DNA of 64,000 nt from Pseudomonas sp. Z8(2022) (GCF_025837155.1 NZ_CP107549.1:3844001-3908000), one strand, 5' to 3'. Shown: positions 16,290 to 24,889, counted from the stretch's first letter. Translations and numbers: made by a program. Notes: a model not told the origin generated them from the sequence alone.

Positions 16290-17159
16290 TCACCCAACAA
16301 GGTGAAAACCATCTTTATCGACCATCCAAGCGCTGGCCTTGGCGACTTGCTCAGCCTCGCTCTGCGAGAGAGGGGAGTATTTGTCCCAGAGAGTTTTCCA
16401 TCCAAGAAAGTGAAAGTAGGGGAAGCTCATCGACCCTGTGAGATTGGTAGTAATTACTCCTTCGCGCCAGAACCAACTACTGGGAAAATTATAACTACCA
16501 TCAACCCAGGCCTTGCCTGCATTCGGGGTACTGAACAACTCTTCGAACGACGCATTCCGCCGCCAAGAATTAAAGCGCGCCATCAAGTTAAACAAGGGCT
16601 CAGGAAAATTTTTATGTCGTATGAACAGCTTCGAAAATGCACCTTCATCAAGTGCATGATGTTGCTGCTCACAGAGGCGCGGCAGGTAATTTTTCGCACT
16701 CAGAAATGCCTGCCGCATCCTCTCATTATTCCGCATCAGGCACAGATGCCCAGATACTCGTCGCTCGTGAGTGGAAAAGAAATCGAACCGAGCCAAGCGC
16801 TGCTCATTAAAGTACTGGCGAAGATCCCCGTAGATCAGGTCAAGGTCACTGAAGCCCCAAAAATCATAAGGGGCAATATCCAATTCATGGATATAACCTA
16901 ACGCTGGTTTGAGGTCGCAGAGTTTGTAAGGATGTTCAGGGGCAAAATTGATAGAAAGTCGCTCCGAAACTAAAGCACAGTACTCACTGAAGCTCAGCTG
17001 TCGATAACGTACATTCGCCGGTAGATTGGAGGGCTCGCCACAGTCGCTGTACAACAGCCAGTCGATATCCGGATTACAGGCGCAGCTCCTCAGAAAATAA
17101 GGCATCCAGAACGGCCAGCGTCCAAAGTAGGGAATAACGAACACCAACGACGAGTTCAT
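16290..17159 (-). CDS. DUF6625-type putative glycosyltransferase
   Basis: The 289-residue protein starts with VFVIPYFGRWPFWMPYFLRSC, typical of DUF6625 proteins found in LPS and capsule clusters. A YKLCDLKPALG segment is followed by FSDLDLIYGDL, whose Asp-Leu-Asp resembles the DxD metal site of GT-A enzymes, and by FFSTHERRVSGHLCLMRNN. A cytosolic glycosyltransferase is the likeliest role; donor and acceptor are unknown. Its ATG overlaps the wapH stop in the ATGA style, so it is translationally linked to the core operon. This gene has some of the lowest GC of the window, with long AT-rich stretches, pointing to a foreign origin. Confidence 0.7.
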   Translation of the reverse strand: MNSSLVFVIPYFGRWPFWMPYFLRSCACNPDIDWLLYSDCGEPSNLPANVRYRQLSFSEYCALVSERLSINFAPEHPYKLCDLKPALGYIHELDIAPYDFWGFSDLDLIYGDLRQYFNEQRLARFDFFSTHERRVSGHLCLMRNNERMRQAFLSAKNYLPRLCEQQHHALDEGAFSKLFIRHKNFPEPLFNLMARFNSWRRNASFEELFSTPNAGKAWVDGSYNFPSSWFWREGVITTNLTGSMSFPYFHFLGWKTLWDKYSPLSQSEAEQVAKASAWMVDKDGFHLVG

Positions 17160-18280
17160 TGGAACATTTCCTGATGCAGCTTGGTAAATAGAACACGTAC
17201 AGCTTCATCACTGAAACTATTCTGCAAATGCTGTTGCAGTGCAAACGGCACCGACTGCGGGATCTCTGGAGTCGATCCGAGCAAATCGGCGAGCGCCAAT
17301 ACATTACCCAGCGGAAAAAGTTGCCCCACTCCCTCGACCACCTCACGCCCGCCACCACAATCACTGCAGATCACAGGCACTCCTGCGGCCATCGCCTCCA
17401 GCAACACCATGCCGAACGGCTCATGATCGGAGGTCAACGCAAATACATCGAAAGCCTTGAAATAGCGCCGCCCATTCGCCACCTGACCAAGAAAGCGCAC
17501 GGACTCGTTAACGCCCAGCTCCAACGCCAGTTCCTTGAGCTGCGCCTCTAGGCGACCACTACCCATGACCACCAGCAGGCTTCCCGCCGGCAGTTGTGGC
17601 AACGCCAGGGCGAAACCGCGAATCAGCGTGGCCTGATCCTTGTCCGGATGCAGACGGCCAACGTTACCAACTACCCAAGCGTCCTGGGGCAGCCCCAGAT
17701 GCTCGCGCGCGACCTCGCGGGATACCTGCTCGGCCTGCACGGCCTCGACGTCTATGCGGTTGTACAGCGTTTCAATACGCTCGGCAGGCCAACCAGGCAG
17801 GCAGGTGCGCATGTCGTCGCGCACGGCGTTGGACACCCCGAGTAGCATCAGGCGCTTGCGAAAGAAGTTGGCGAACAGCTGTCGGGAACGACGCTTGTAG
17901 TCACCGAAGGCGTGATGCACGCCGATCACCGGCAGGCTGCTGCCGAGCAGCGCGACGTAGATCGGCTTGAAGCGGTGGGCGATGCACAGGGCGAAGTCGC
18001 GCGAAGCAGCGATCCGCCGGAAATCGCGGATCGCCCCCAGTTTGAGGCCGCGCACCTGAGCGCTGGAGTAGTCGAGGAAGATCACCTCGTCCGAGGCCGA
18101 GCCGCGCTCGACCTCGGCACTTGGCTTGCCGGTCAGGTAAACCGTGCAGACCTTGTAGGACGTGCCCTTGAACAGCACGGCGTATTGCCGCGCACAATCC
18201 AGAAAGGGGCCGTCATAGCCGTGGCAGAACTGCAGAACCCAGCGCTGCGTTTGGCCATCTGCCTGCTCAGACGTGGTCAT
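17156..18280 (-). CDS. wapH: GT4 glycosyltransferase, WapH-like
   Basis: A 374-residue GT-B family 4 transferase with VGNVGRLHPDKDQ, LLVVMGSGRLEAQL and EPFGMVLLEAMAAGVPV, the last carrying the E-x7-E donor-site motif. In P. aeruginosa the gene next to the LPS carbamoyltransferase is wapH (PA5004), thought to add a glucose of the outer core; position and similarity support the same name, while the sugar is inferred. ATG 18280 (MTTSEQ) is chosen because AAGGA lies 6 nt upstream; it overlaps the end of wapO by 14 nt. It overlaps the next gene by 4 nt. It is similar to the transferase gene at 13071, and the pair flanks the three middle genes of the accessory module. Confidence 0.82.
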   Translation of the reverse strand: MTTSEQADGQTQRWVLQFCHGYDGPFLDCARQYAVLFKGTSYKVCTVYLTGKPSAEVERGSASDEVIFLDYSSAQVRGLKLGAIRDFRRIAASRDFALCIAHRFKPIYVALLGSSLPVIGVHHAFGDYKRRSRQLFANFFRKRLMLLGVSNAVRDDMRTCLPGWPAERIETLYNRIDVEAVQAEQVSREVAREHLGLPQDAWVVGNVGRLHPDKDQATLIRGFALALPQLPAGSLLVVMGSGRLEAQLKELALELGVNESVRFLGQVANGRRYFKAFDVFALTSDHEPFGMVLLEAMAAGVPVICSDCGGGREVVEGVGQLFPLGNVLALADLLGSTPEIPQSVPFALQQHLQNSFSDEAVRVLFTKLHQEMFQ

Positions 18281-20021
18281 ACCAGTCCTTGCCATCCTTG
18301 ACCACGAGAATATCTTCCATGATCAGGTACTGCAGGTCGGAGCCATAGAACATGTTCAGCGCATCGGTCGGCGAGCAGATCATCGGTTCCCCGCGACGGT
18401 TGAGCGAGGTGTTCAGCGACACGCCATTGCCGGTCAGTTTTTCCAGCTCCAACATCAGGTCATACCAGCGCGGGTTGAAACGGCGCTCCAATACCTGGGC
18501 ACGTGAGGTGCCGTCCTCGTGGACCACTTCGCCGACGCGCTCCTTCCACTCTTCATTGACCTCAAAGGTGAAGGTCATGAACGGGCTGGGGTGGTCGACC
18601 TTGAGCATCTGCGGCGCCACGGTGTCGAGCATCGACGGGCAGAAGGGTCTCCAGCGCTCGCGGAACTTGATCTGCTCGTTGATACGGTCGGCCACACCCG
18701 GCACGCTCGGGCAGCCGATGATCGAACGACCACCGAGGGCACGCGGGCCGAACTCCATGCGCCCCTGGAACCAGGCCACCGGGTTGCCATCGGCCATGAT
18801 CCGGGCGATACGTTCGGGCGTGTTGTCGATGCGCTTGAACACCGGCTGGTTCGGGTGCTTGGCGCAGGCGGCGATAACCTCCTCGTTGCTGTAGGAGGGA
18901 CCGAGGTAGACGTGTTCCATCTTCTCCACTGGCACGCCGCGCTGATGCGAGACGTAGGCGGCAGCGCCGACAGCAGTGCCCGCATCGCCGGAAGCCGGCT
19001 GCACGAACAGCTCCTTGACGTCGTCGCGGGCGATGATCTTCTGGTTGAGTTTCACGTTCAGCGCACAGCCCCCAGCGAAGGCGATCTTGCCGGTTTCCTT
19101 GAGGATGTCGCCGAGGTAGTACTCCATCATCTCCAACGCCAGCTTCTCGAACAGCGCCTGCATGCTGGCCGCGTAATGGATGTAGGGATCGTCGGCGATG
19201 TCGCCCTGGCGCTTGGGCCCCAGCCACTCGATCAGCTTGGGCGAAAAATAGTAGCCCTTGCCGTTTTCCTTGTAGCGGCGGAAACCGATGACGTTGGCGT
19301 AGTCGGTGTTGATGATCAGCTCGCCGTTTTCGAACTTGGCCAGACGCGAGAAGTCATACTTGGCGGCGTCACCGTAAGGTGCCATCCCCATGACCTTGAA
19401 CTCACCGTCGAGCATTTCGAAGCCCAGGTACTCGGTGATCGCACCGTAGAGGCCGCCGAGCGAATCCGGGTCGTAGAACTCCTTGATCTTGTGGATCCTG
19501 CCGTTCTCGCCGTAGCCGAAGAAGGTGGTGGCGTATTCACCCTTGCCGTCGATGCCGAGGATCGCGGTTTTCTCCTTGAAACCCGAGCAATGGTAGGCGC
19601 TGGAGGCGTGAGCCAGATGGTGCTCGACCGGCTCGATCTTGACCTTTTTCAGGTCGAAACCGAGTTGTACCAGGCACCACTCGATACGCTTCTTGTAGCG
19701 GTAGTAACGGCGGTTACCGAACAGAATGGCATCCAGGGCACGATCCGGCGCATAGGCATAGCGCTTGGCGTACTGCCAGCGGGCCTTCTCGAAGATGCTG
19801 ATGGGGGCGAACGGAATGGCCACCACGTCGACATCCGACGGCTTGATACCTGCCTGCTCCAGACAGAACTTGGCCGACTCGTAGGGCATGCGGTTCTTCG
19901 CGTGCTTGTCACGCACGAAGCGCTCCTCTTCCACGGCCGCGATCAGCTTGCCGTCAATATAAAGCGCAGCGGACGGGTCGTGACTGAGGGCGCCGGACAG
20001 GCCGAGAATGGTCAGTGCCAC
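18267..20021 (-). CDS. wapO: LPS core carbamoyltransferase
   Basis: The 584-residue protein is a NodU/CmcH-type O-carbamoyltransferase. It starts with ILGLSGALSHDPSAAL, the YrdC/Kae1-like metal and carbamoyladenylate region includes HHLAHASSAYHCSGF, and the C-terminal part has GGCALNVKLNQK and FQGRMEFGPRALGGRSI, all family hallmarks. These enzymes form carbamoyl-AMP from carbamoyl phosphate and ATP and pass it to a sugar hydroxyl. In P. aeruginosa the homologue PA5005 (wapO) is assigned to carbamoylation of HepII of the inner core. The start is GTG at 20021, with AGAGG upstream. It begins 12 nt after the two-kinase-domain gene and runs 14 nt into wapH. Confidence 0.88.
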   Translation of the reverse strand: MALTILGLSGALSHDPSAALYIDGKLIAAVEEERFVRDKHAKNRMPYESAKFCLEQAGIKPSDVDVVAIPFAPISIFEKARWQYAKRYAYAPDRALDAILFGNRRYYRYKKRIEWCLVQLGFDLKKVKIEPVEHHLAHASSAYHCSGFKEKTAILGIDGKGEYATTFFGYGENGRIHKIKEFYDPDSLGGLYGAITEYLGFEMLDGEFKVMGMAPYGDAAKYDFSRLAKFENGELIINTDYANVIGFRRYKENGKGYYFSPKLIEWLGPKRQGDIADDPYIHYAASMQALFEKLALEMMEYYLGDILKETGKIAFAGGCALNVKLNQKIIARDDVKELFVQPASGDAGTAVGAAAYVSHQRGVPVEKMEHVYLGPSYSNEEVIAACAKHPNQPVFKRIDNTPERIARIMADGNPVAWFQGRMEFGPRALGGRSIIGCPSVPGVADRINEQIKFRERWRPFCPSMLDTVAPQMLKVDHPSPFMTFTFEVNEEWKERVGEVVHEDGTSRAQVLERRFNPRWYDLMLELEKLTGNGVSLNTSLNRRGEPMICSPTDALNMFYGSDLQYLIMEDILVVKDGKDWYDHV

Positions 20022-20033
20022 AGGTGTAAGCCT

Positions 20034-21479
20034 CTAATTCGGGCAGGTGTCAGGCACCTGCGGTAAACGTTGGTCGAGCAACCGGTACAGGGCAGAGTCC
20101 GCCGACCAGTTGCGCAGAAAACGGGCGCGGTCGCGGGCATAGGCCCGGGCGAAACTGCGCGCACTGCGATGCTGCCGCAGGGCATCCAGGTCGATCAGCG
20201 ACCAGGCGCCCTGCGTATCATCCCAAAACAGGTTGTGCCCCTTGAAATCACCGTGGCTGATGCGTTCACGCAGCAGGGCAGCGAACAGACGATCGAGCGC
20301 CAGCAACTCGGTTTCGGGGGGAGTAACCTGCTTGTATGCCTCAAAACGCGCGATTATATCCTGCCCGCCGCAATAGTCGGTAATCAGGTACGCGCGCCCA
20401 CGCAGCCAGCACCAACGCTGCTCGATTACCGCCAATGGCCGCGGGGTGGGTATGCCCAGCAGTTGCAGGCGATTACCTTCACGCCAGCTATGCCAGGCGC
20501 GACTGGGCCGCCAGAAGCGCTTGAGCCAGTGCCACAGACTCTTTACGTTGTAGCGTTTGACCACCAGCGGGCGGCCATTCGACTCGACCCGCGCGACCGT
20601 GGCGGCACCACCGGTCTTGTAGATATGTCCGGCCTCAATGCGGGCATCCAGATCGACCAATAGCGGCTGCAGCTCAGGCTCGCACTCTCGCCGCAGCACA
20701 CGCAGGCCAAAGGCACCCACGTGCGCAGCAAACAGGCTGCAATCGCGTGCGGTCTTCTTCAGGTAATCGCTCAACCGCCAGCGGCGCACCCTGGCGATCT
20801 CGGCCTGGAGCAGTTCCAGCGGTAGCGCGTGCTCGCCGTTGGCCAGCAGATAATGAATCAGAAGCTCTTCGAGATAGGGATCCAACTCGGCCGGCAACTG
20901 GGCGAAGAACACCCCGAGGTTTTCCAATACCCGCGCTCGCGACAGCGGCTGCCCGGGCGTCTCGCAGCGAACCCCACCGCCGTCGATCAGATACAGGCGA
21001 CCCGCGTACTGCAACAGGTTGTCCAGATGCAGGTCATCCTGCCACAGCCCCTGAGCATGCATTTGCCCGATCGCGCCCAGCGCTTCGGCCAGCACGGCCT
21101 GCTGAGCATCCGTCAGCACCGGCTCGCGCGCCGCCTGATCCCAGGCGCTCCAGAGGCTCTGCGCGCCATCCAGATAGTCGAACAGCAGCCAGCCGCCCTG
21201 ACCTTCGCTGACCCCATGGGCCAACAGTTCAGGCGTGACCAAGCCCTGCCGAGCCATCAGCTCTGCCCCCTCGAGCTCACGCTGAAAGTGCCGCTGCGAC
21301 TTGCCGCCCACCAACAGCTTGGCCAGCACCCGGCGGCCCTGCCAGCGGGCAACACCCACATAGCGCTGTCCCGGCAATACACGCAGCAGGCGCTCCAGCG
21401 CCAGCGATTCGCCGTCGACATCCAGCGTCAACGGCAGCTCAGGGGAGCGTCCGGTCTGGCCCAGCTCATTCAGGCGCAT
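20034..21479 (-). CDS. Two-domain LPS-kinase-fold protein (PA5006-like)
   Basis: The 481-residue protein contains two kinase domains in tandem. Domain 1 (about 25-215) has Lys54 in VLAKLL, Asp149 in WQDDLHLDNLL with Asn154, and Asp166 in YLIDGGG. Domain 2 (about 280-470) has Lys308 in LVVKRY, Asp411 in SHGDFKGHNLF with Asn416, and Asp430 in LIDLDAL. Both therefore keep the catalytic set. A homologue (PA5006) sits at the same place in P. aeruginosa; its exact reaction is not known to me, but the neighbours phosphorylate inner-core heptose. The ATG overlaps the wapQ stop by one base (TGATG). Residues 230-280 are Arg- and Leu-rich and probably link the domains. Confidence 0.85.
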   Translation of the reverse strand: MRLNELGQTGRSPELPLTLDVDGESLALERLLRVLPGQRYVGVARWQGRRVLAKLLVGGKSQRHFQRELEGAELMARQGLVTPELLAHGVSEGQGGWLLFDYLDGAQSLWSAWDQAAREPVLTDAQQAVLAEALGAIGQMHAQGLWQDDLHLDNLLQYAGRLYLIDGGGVRCETPGQPLSRARVLENLGVFFAQLPAELDPYLEELLIHYLLANGEHALPLELLQAEIARVRRWRLSDYLKKTARDCSLFAAHVGAFGLRVLRRECEPELQPLLVDLDARIEAGHIYKTGGAATVARVESNGRPLVVKRYNVKSLWHWLKRFWRPSRAWHSWREGNRLQLLGIPTPRPLAVIEQRWCWLRGRAYLITDYCGGQDIIARFEAYKQVTPPETELLALDRLFAALLRERISHGDFKGHNLFWDDTQGAWSLIDLDALRQHRSARSFARAYARDRARFLRNWSADSALYRLLDQRLPQVPDTCPN

Positions 21480-22222
21480 CAGCGTGTCTCCTTGTTACGC
21501 TGGCGCTCGCTGAGCAGGCGCCACCAGGCGTCAACATCTGCAGATCCTCCCAAGTAAGCGCTCAGCATTTCGCGGCGCTCGCTTTCGCTCCAGATCCTGG
21601 CGCGGCGCAGCAGCGGCTCAAGATCCTTGACTCGATCACGACGCCCCAGCAGCAACGGCCTGGTCTTCTCCAGATCGATCAACTGCGCGTCGAATCCATC
21701 GTCCATCTCACGCAGGAAAATGTGCTTCGGATAGAAACAGCCGTGCATCTGCCCCGCCTGGTGCAGGCGACGCGCCAGCGCGCCGCAGGCGCGCAGAATG
21801 CCCGCCTGCTGCTTGGCCGCCAGGAGCGGCCAGCGCGCCAGATAGCTATCGAGGTCCTGCCAACCGTCGAGCGCACAGGTCAGCAGTACCGCCCGTCGCT
21901 CACCGGATACCCGACGCTGGGCAAAGAAGGCAGCCTGCAGCGCGGGGATCCCCAGGCTGGCATAACGCTGGATATTGCGGAATTCACGGGCAAAGGTAGG
22001 TTCACCCAAGGGATGCAGCAGGCTGCGCGTCAGGTGATTGCTCTGGCGCTTAAGGTAGTACGCGCGATCATCCAGCTCGAGACGGTAGACACTGCTCCAG
22101 CCACCACGCTCGGTATTGGGCTCGTCCACGGCCTCCAGCTTCAGCGACCAAAGGGCATCGAAACTGGCCAGCCCGTGACGCTCCAGCAGCGCACGTTCCT
22201 GCGCTGCAATGAAATCACTCAT
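21479..22222 (-). CDS. wapQ: WapQ/InaA-type LPS kinase-fold protein with Cys in place of catalytic Asp
   Basis: A 247-residue member of the InaA/WapQ branch. Lys58 in YYLKRQ and Asp183 in LIDLEKT fit the ATP lysine and DFG-type Asp. The catalytic loop reads MHGCFYPKHIFL; aligned with HRDCYICHFL of the WaaP here, Cys162 replaces the catalytic Asp and His167 matches the His of WaaP. In P. aeruginosa wapQ lies between PA5006 and wapP and is called a probable heptose kinase, a role resting mainly on location. This loop form appears common in InaA-type proteins, so it is likely a family trait rather than a local defect. It overlaps wapP by 4 nt and the next gene by 1 nt. Confidence 0.85.
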   Translation of the reverse strand: MSDFIAAQERALLERHGLASFDALWSLKLEAVDEPNTERGGWSSVYRLELDDRAYYLKRQSNHLTRSLLHPLGEPTFAREFRNIQRYASLGIPALQAAFFAQRRVSGERRAVLLTCALDGWQDLDSYLARWPLLAAKQQAGILRACGALARRLHQAGQMHGCFYPKHIFLREMDDGFDAQLIDLEKTRPLLLGRRDRVKDLEPLLRRARIWSESERREMLSAYLGGSADVDAWWRLLSERQRNKETR

Positions 22223-22953
22223 TCACGCCCCTCGAAAAATTTCAGCACCTGCCGGACGCGGCGCTTATCGCCATCACTGAGCTGATTGCGGCCACGGTAC
22301 TGCAGGTAAAAGCGCAGGCGCTGGGTGCGTGACAAAACCCGCTTGGCTACTTTGTCGAGGCAGGCCAGGTCCTTGACAATGCGGTAGCGCAACAACGGCC
22401 CCCACCAGAAGCTGCCGGTGGGACAGTCGATGAAAAAAAGCTCGGCCTTCTCGTTGACCAGCAGGTTGCGCCACTTCAGGTCATTGTGAGTGAAGCGGTG
22501 ATCGTGCATCAGTCGGGTTGCACGGGCCAATTGGAGACTCACTCTGTTGACCCATACAGCATCCTTGAGGCGCGCATCCCCTGTGCCGGCCAACACAGCC
22601 AGATCTACGGTTCCCTCGAGCTCTCGGGTGATGAGCGCACCACGCACGAACGCCCCGTGCCTTCGCTCCAGACCATGAGCCACGATAGGAGCAGTAGGAA
22701 TTCCCCATTTGGCGAAGTGCCTGAGGTTCTGCCACTCGGCCTTCACCCGGGGCCTGCCAACATAGCGCCGCAAGCCTTTGCCTGCGCCCCAGTAGCGTTT
22801 GACGTAATAACGGATGCCTTGCCGCTCGATGCGGACGACTTCCGACAGCGGGTCCTTGGTCAGTCGCTCACCTTCGATGGCGAAAACTGCCTCGAGTGAT
22901 CCGAAGTCCGCCGAGAGCGCACGATATTCAGGGGCAAGAGTCCAGCTAGCCAT
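22219..22953 (-). CDS. wapP: LPS core heptose kinase WapP
   Basis: The 244-residue protein has the LPS-kinase core: Lys52 in YYVKRYWG, Asp158 in THNDLKWRNLL with Asn163, and Asp176 in FFIDCPTGS. P. aeruginosa WapP is held to phosphorylate the second inner-core heptose; these phosphates bridge with divalent cations and stabilise the outer membrane. All catalytic residues are present, in contrast to the neighbouring wapQ product. Start ATG 22953 shares one base with the waaP stop, and the stop overlaps the wapQ start as ATGA, so expression within the waaF-to-wapH block should be tightly coupled. Confidence 0.88.
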   Translation of the reverse strand: MASWTLAPEYRALSADFGSLEAVFAIEGERLTKDPLSEVVRIERQGIRYYVKRYWGAGKGLRRYVGRPRVKAEWQNLRHFAKWGIPTAPIVAHGLERRHGAFVRGALITRELEGTVDLAVLAGTGDARLKDAVWVNRVSLQLARATRLMHDHRFTHNDLKWRNLLVNEKAELFFIDCPTGSFWWGPLLRYRIVKDLACLDKVAKRVLSRTQRLRFYLQYRGRNQLSDGDKRRVRQVLKFFEGRE

Positions 22954-23759
22954 CAGAGCGCATCCCCATAACGCTGCTTACGCTCGTACAGCTTTGCGGC
23001 CTTGCGCTCAAGCTTGGCCAACAGACTGGCCTCCTCACGCAACACCTCGCGCAATGAGCGCTGGAAGTAGGTACGCAGAAAACGCAGCTTGTCGCGCCGG
23101 GTCAGACCGATATCCAGCGCCGAGAAGTACAGGGCGGCCAGGTCCTTGTCACGCCAGCGGCGGGGCACTGCGTCTCGAACCTGGGCCCGATGCAGATCGA
23201 TCACCGATAGGCGCAGGTCGCTGGCCTGGATCGGCCGGTCGGTGTGCAGGAGGAAGTGACAGATGTAGCAATCCCGGTGATTGACCCCGGCGCGATGCAT
23301 GTTGCCGGTCATCTGCGCCACCTCGCGGATCAGTGCCCACTTTAGGGCTGGTTTGGGCGGCTGTTGCGTCCAGTTCAGACTGAGCTGCTCCAGGTCGACG
23401 GTCGGCGCCAGTTCCTCGGTGATGATGAACGAGTGCTGGCTGGCCGGATTGCTGCCACGCTCGCCGTAGGCCACAGCGGTCATGGTCGGCACGCCGGCCT
23501 CGGTCAGGCGCCAGATCGCCTGCCACTCCTGCGCAGCGCCGAGCACCGGCGCCTTGGCACTGAGCAGGTTCTTGACGATCTCGCCCCAGCCAATACCGCG
23601 GTGAATCTTGACGAAGTAACCCCGCCCGTCGACTTCGGTGCGCAGGGTACGGCGGCCTTCCAGCTCACGGTAGACCTGGCCCTGCAACGCCTCGACGGCC
23701 TCGAAGGCGTCGCGACCGGCCCACAGGCTCTTGAACGGCTCGGCGAGAATCAGCTTCAC
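22953..23759 (-). CDS. waaP: LPS heptose I kinase WaaP
   Basis: WaaP phosphorylates O4 of HepI; in P. aeruginosa it is needed for viability and for export of complete core-lipid A. The 268-residue product matches the family: FVKIHRGIGWGEI with Lys51, NHRDCYICHFL with Asp163, the position shown to be essential in P. aeruginosa WaaP, and VIDLHRAQ with Asp188. An N-terminal Leu-rich segment precedes the kinase core and the C-terminal 40 residues are highly charged helix. The start is GTG at 23759, overlapping the waaG stop as GTGA. Its place between waaG and wapP is as in P. aeruginosa (PA5009). Confidence 0.95.
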   Translation of the reverse strand: MKLILAEPFKSLWAGRDAFEAVEALQGQVYRELEGRRTLRTEVDGRGYFVKIHRGIGWGEIVKNLLSAKAPVLGAAQEWQAIWRLTEAGVPTMTAVAYGERGSNPASQHSFIITEELAPTVDLEQLSLNWTQQPPKPALKWALIREVAQMTGNMHRAGVNHRDCYICHFLLHTDRPIQASDLRLSVIDLHRAQVRDAVPRRWRDKDLAALYFSALDIGLTRRDKLRFLRTYFQRSLREVLREEASLLAKLERKAAKLYERKQRYGDAL

Positions 23760-24880
23760 GCGTGTTTCTCCGCGAGGATCACGTCGGCGGCCTTCTTCGG
23801 CATCGAATACAGATCGGCGCTGTCGGCATAGGCAAGCCCATTGCGCCCCCAGAAGGCGCGCTGCTGCGGATCGGCGAGCATATCGGCCAGGGTTCGGTTG
23901 AGCTGGTCCTGCTCGAACGGGCTGGGCAGCACCCGGCCGCAGTCGGCATCGGCAATGTAATGCGCGTATCCGCAGACATCGGTAACCAGCACCGGCAGGC
24001 CGGACACCAGAGCCTCCAGCAGTACGGTACCGGTATTCTCGTTGTAGGCCGGGTGGATCAGCAGGTCGGCACCGAGCAGGAAACGTGGAATGTCGCTACG
24101 CCCCTTGAGGATCTGCACCTGGTCGCTCAGGCCCAGCGCCTTGACCTGCAGCAGGAACGGCTTGGGGTCATCCTGGCCAATTGCGATCAGCCGGGTGCGT
24201 TTGCGCAACTCACGCGGCAGGGACGCCAGCGCCTTTAGGCTACGGTCCAGCCCCTTGGTCTTGAAGCCGGAGCCGATCTGCACCAGCAGCAGATCGTCGT
24301 CGCCCAGCTCGAACTCGCGGCGGAACTCGGCACGGATCTCGGCGGCATTGGCCGGTGCGCGGCGATCCTGGGCAATTCCCGGTGGCAGCAGATGGAAGCG
24401 CTGCACAGGTGTCTTGTAGTGCTTGATGAACAGCGGCTGCTGCACCTCGGAGATCATCAGTATCTCGGTCTTCGACTCCGGCGCGAACACCGCTCGCTCG
24501 TACTCGGCGAAATGCTTGTAGCGCCCCCAGCGACGATAGATCGGGTTGCGCAGGGTCTGCGCCTTGTCCTCGAAACAGCCGTCGGCGGCGTAGTACACGT
24601 CCAGGCCCGGCATCTTGTTGAAGCCGATCAACCGGTCGACAGGGTCACGCTTGAGATCGGCTTGCAGCCAGGCAGTGAATTTCTCGTTGCGGCGGTGATT
24701 GAACAGGGCGCGAACCGGTGCCACGCGCACGTCGAAGCCGCCGGGGTTTTCCCCTTCCCAGATCGGCGTATAGACGCGAATGGCGTGACCACGCGCCTGG
24801 CACTCCAGGGCGATGCGCATGAAGTCGCGCTGCAGCCCGCCGAACGGGAAATATTTGTAGAGAACGAAGGCCAGTTGCAT
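23756..24880 (-). CDS. waaG: LPS core glycosyltransferase WaaG
   Basis: The 374-residue GT4 enzyme has the WaaG signature start LAFVLYKYFPFGGLQRDF, where the Gly-Gly loop contacts the nucleotide sugar, then IGFNKMPGLDVYYAADGCF and, in the C-terminal half, HPAYNENTGTVLLEALVSGLPV with the donor-binding Glu residues. E. coli WaaG transfers glucose to HepII; in Pseudomonas the first outer-core sugar is galactosamine, so the donor here is inferred to be a UDP-hexosamine. It works at the cytosolic face of the inner membrane. ATG 24880 has TAAGGAG upstream. It lies 9 nt after waaC. Confidence 0.95.
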   Translation of the reverse strand: MQLAFVLYKYFPFGGLQRDFMRIALECQARGHAIRVYTPIWEGENPGGFDVRVAPVRALFNHRRNEKFTAWLQADLKRDPVDRLIGFNKMPGLDVYYAADGCFEDKAQTLRNPIYRRWGRYKHFAEYERAVFAPESKTEILMISEVQQPLFIKHYKTPVQRFHLLPPGIAQDRRAPANAAEIRAEFRREFELGDDDLLLVQIGSGFKTKGLDRSLKALASLPRELRKRTRLIAIGQDDPKPFLLQVKALGLSDQVQILKGRSDIPRFLLGADLLIHPAYNENTGTVLLEALVSGLPVLVTDVCGYAHYIADADCGRVLPSPFEQDQLNRTLADMLADPQQRAFWGRNGLAYADSADLYSMPKKAADVILAEKHA

Positions 24881-24889
24881 AGCCGCTCC

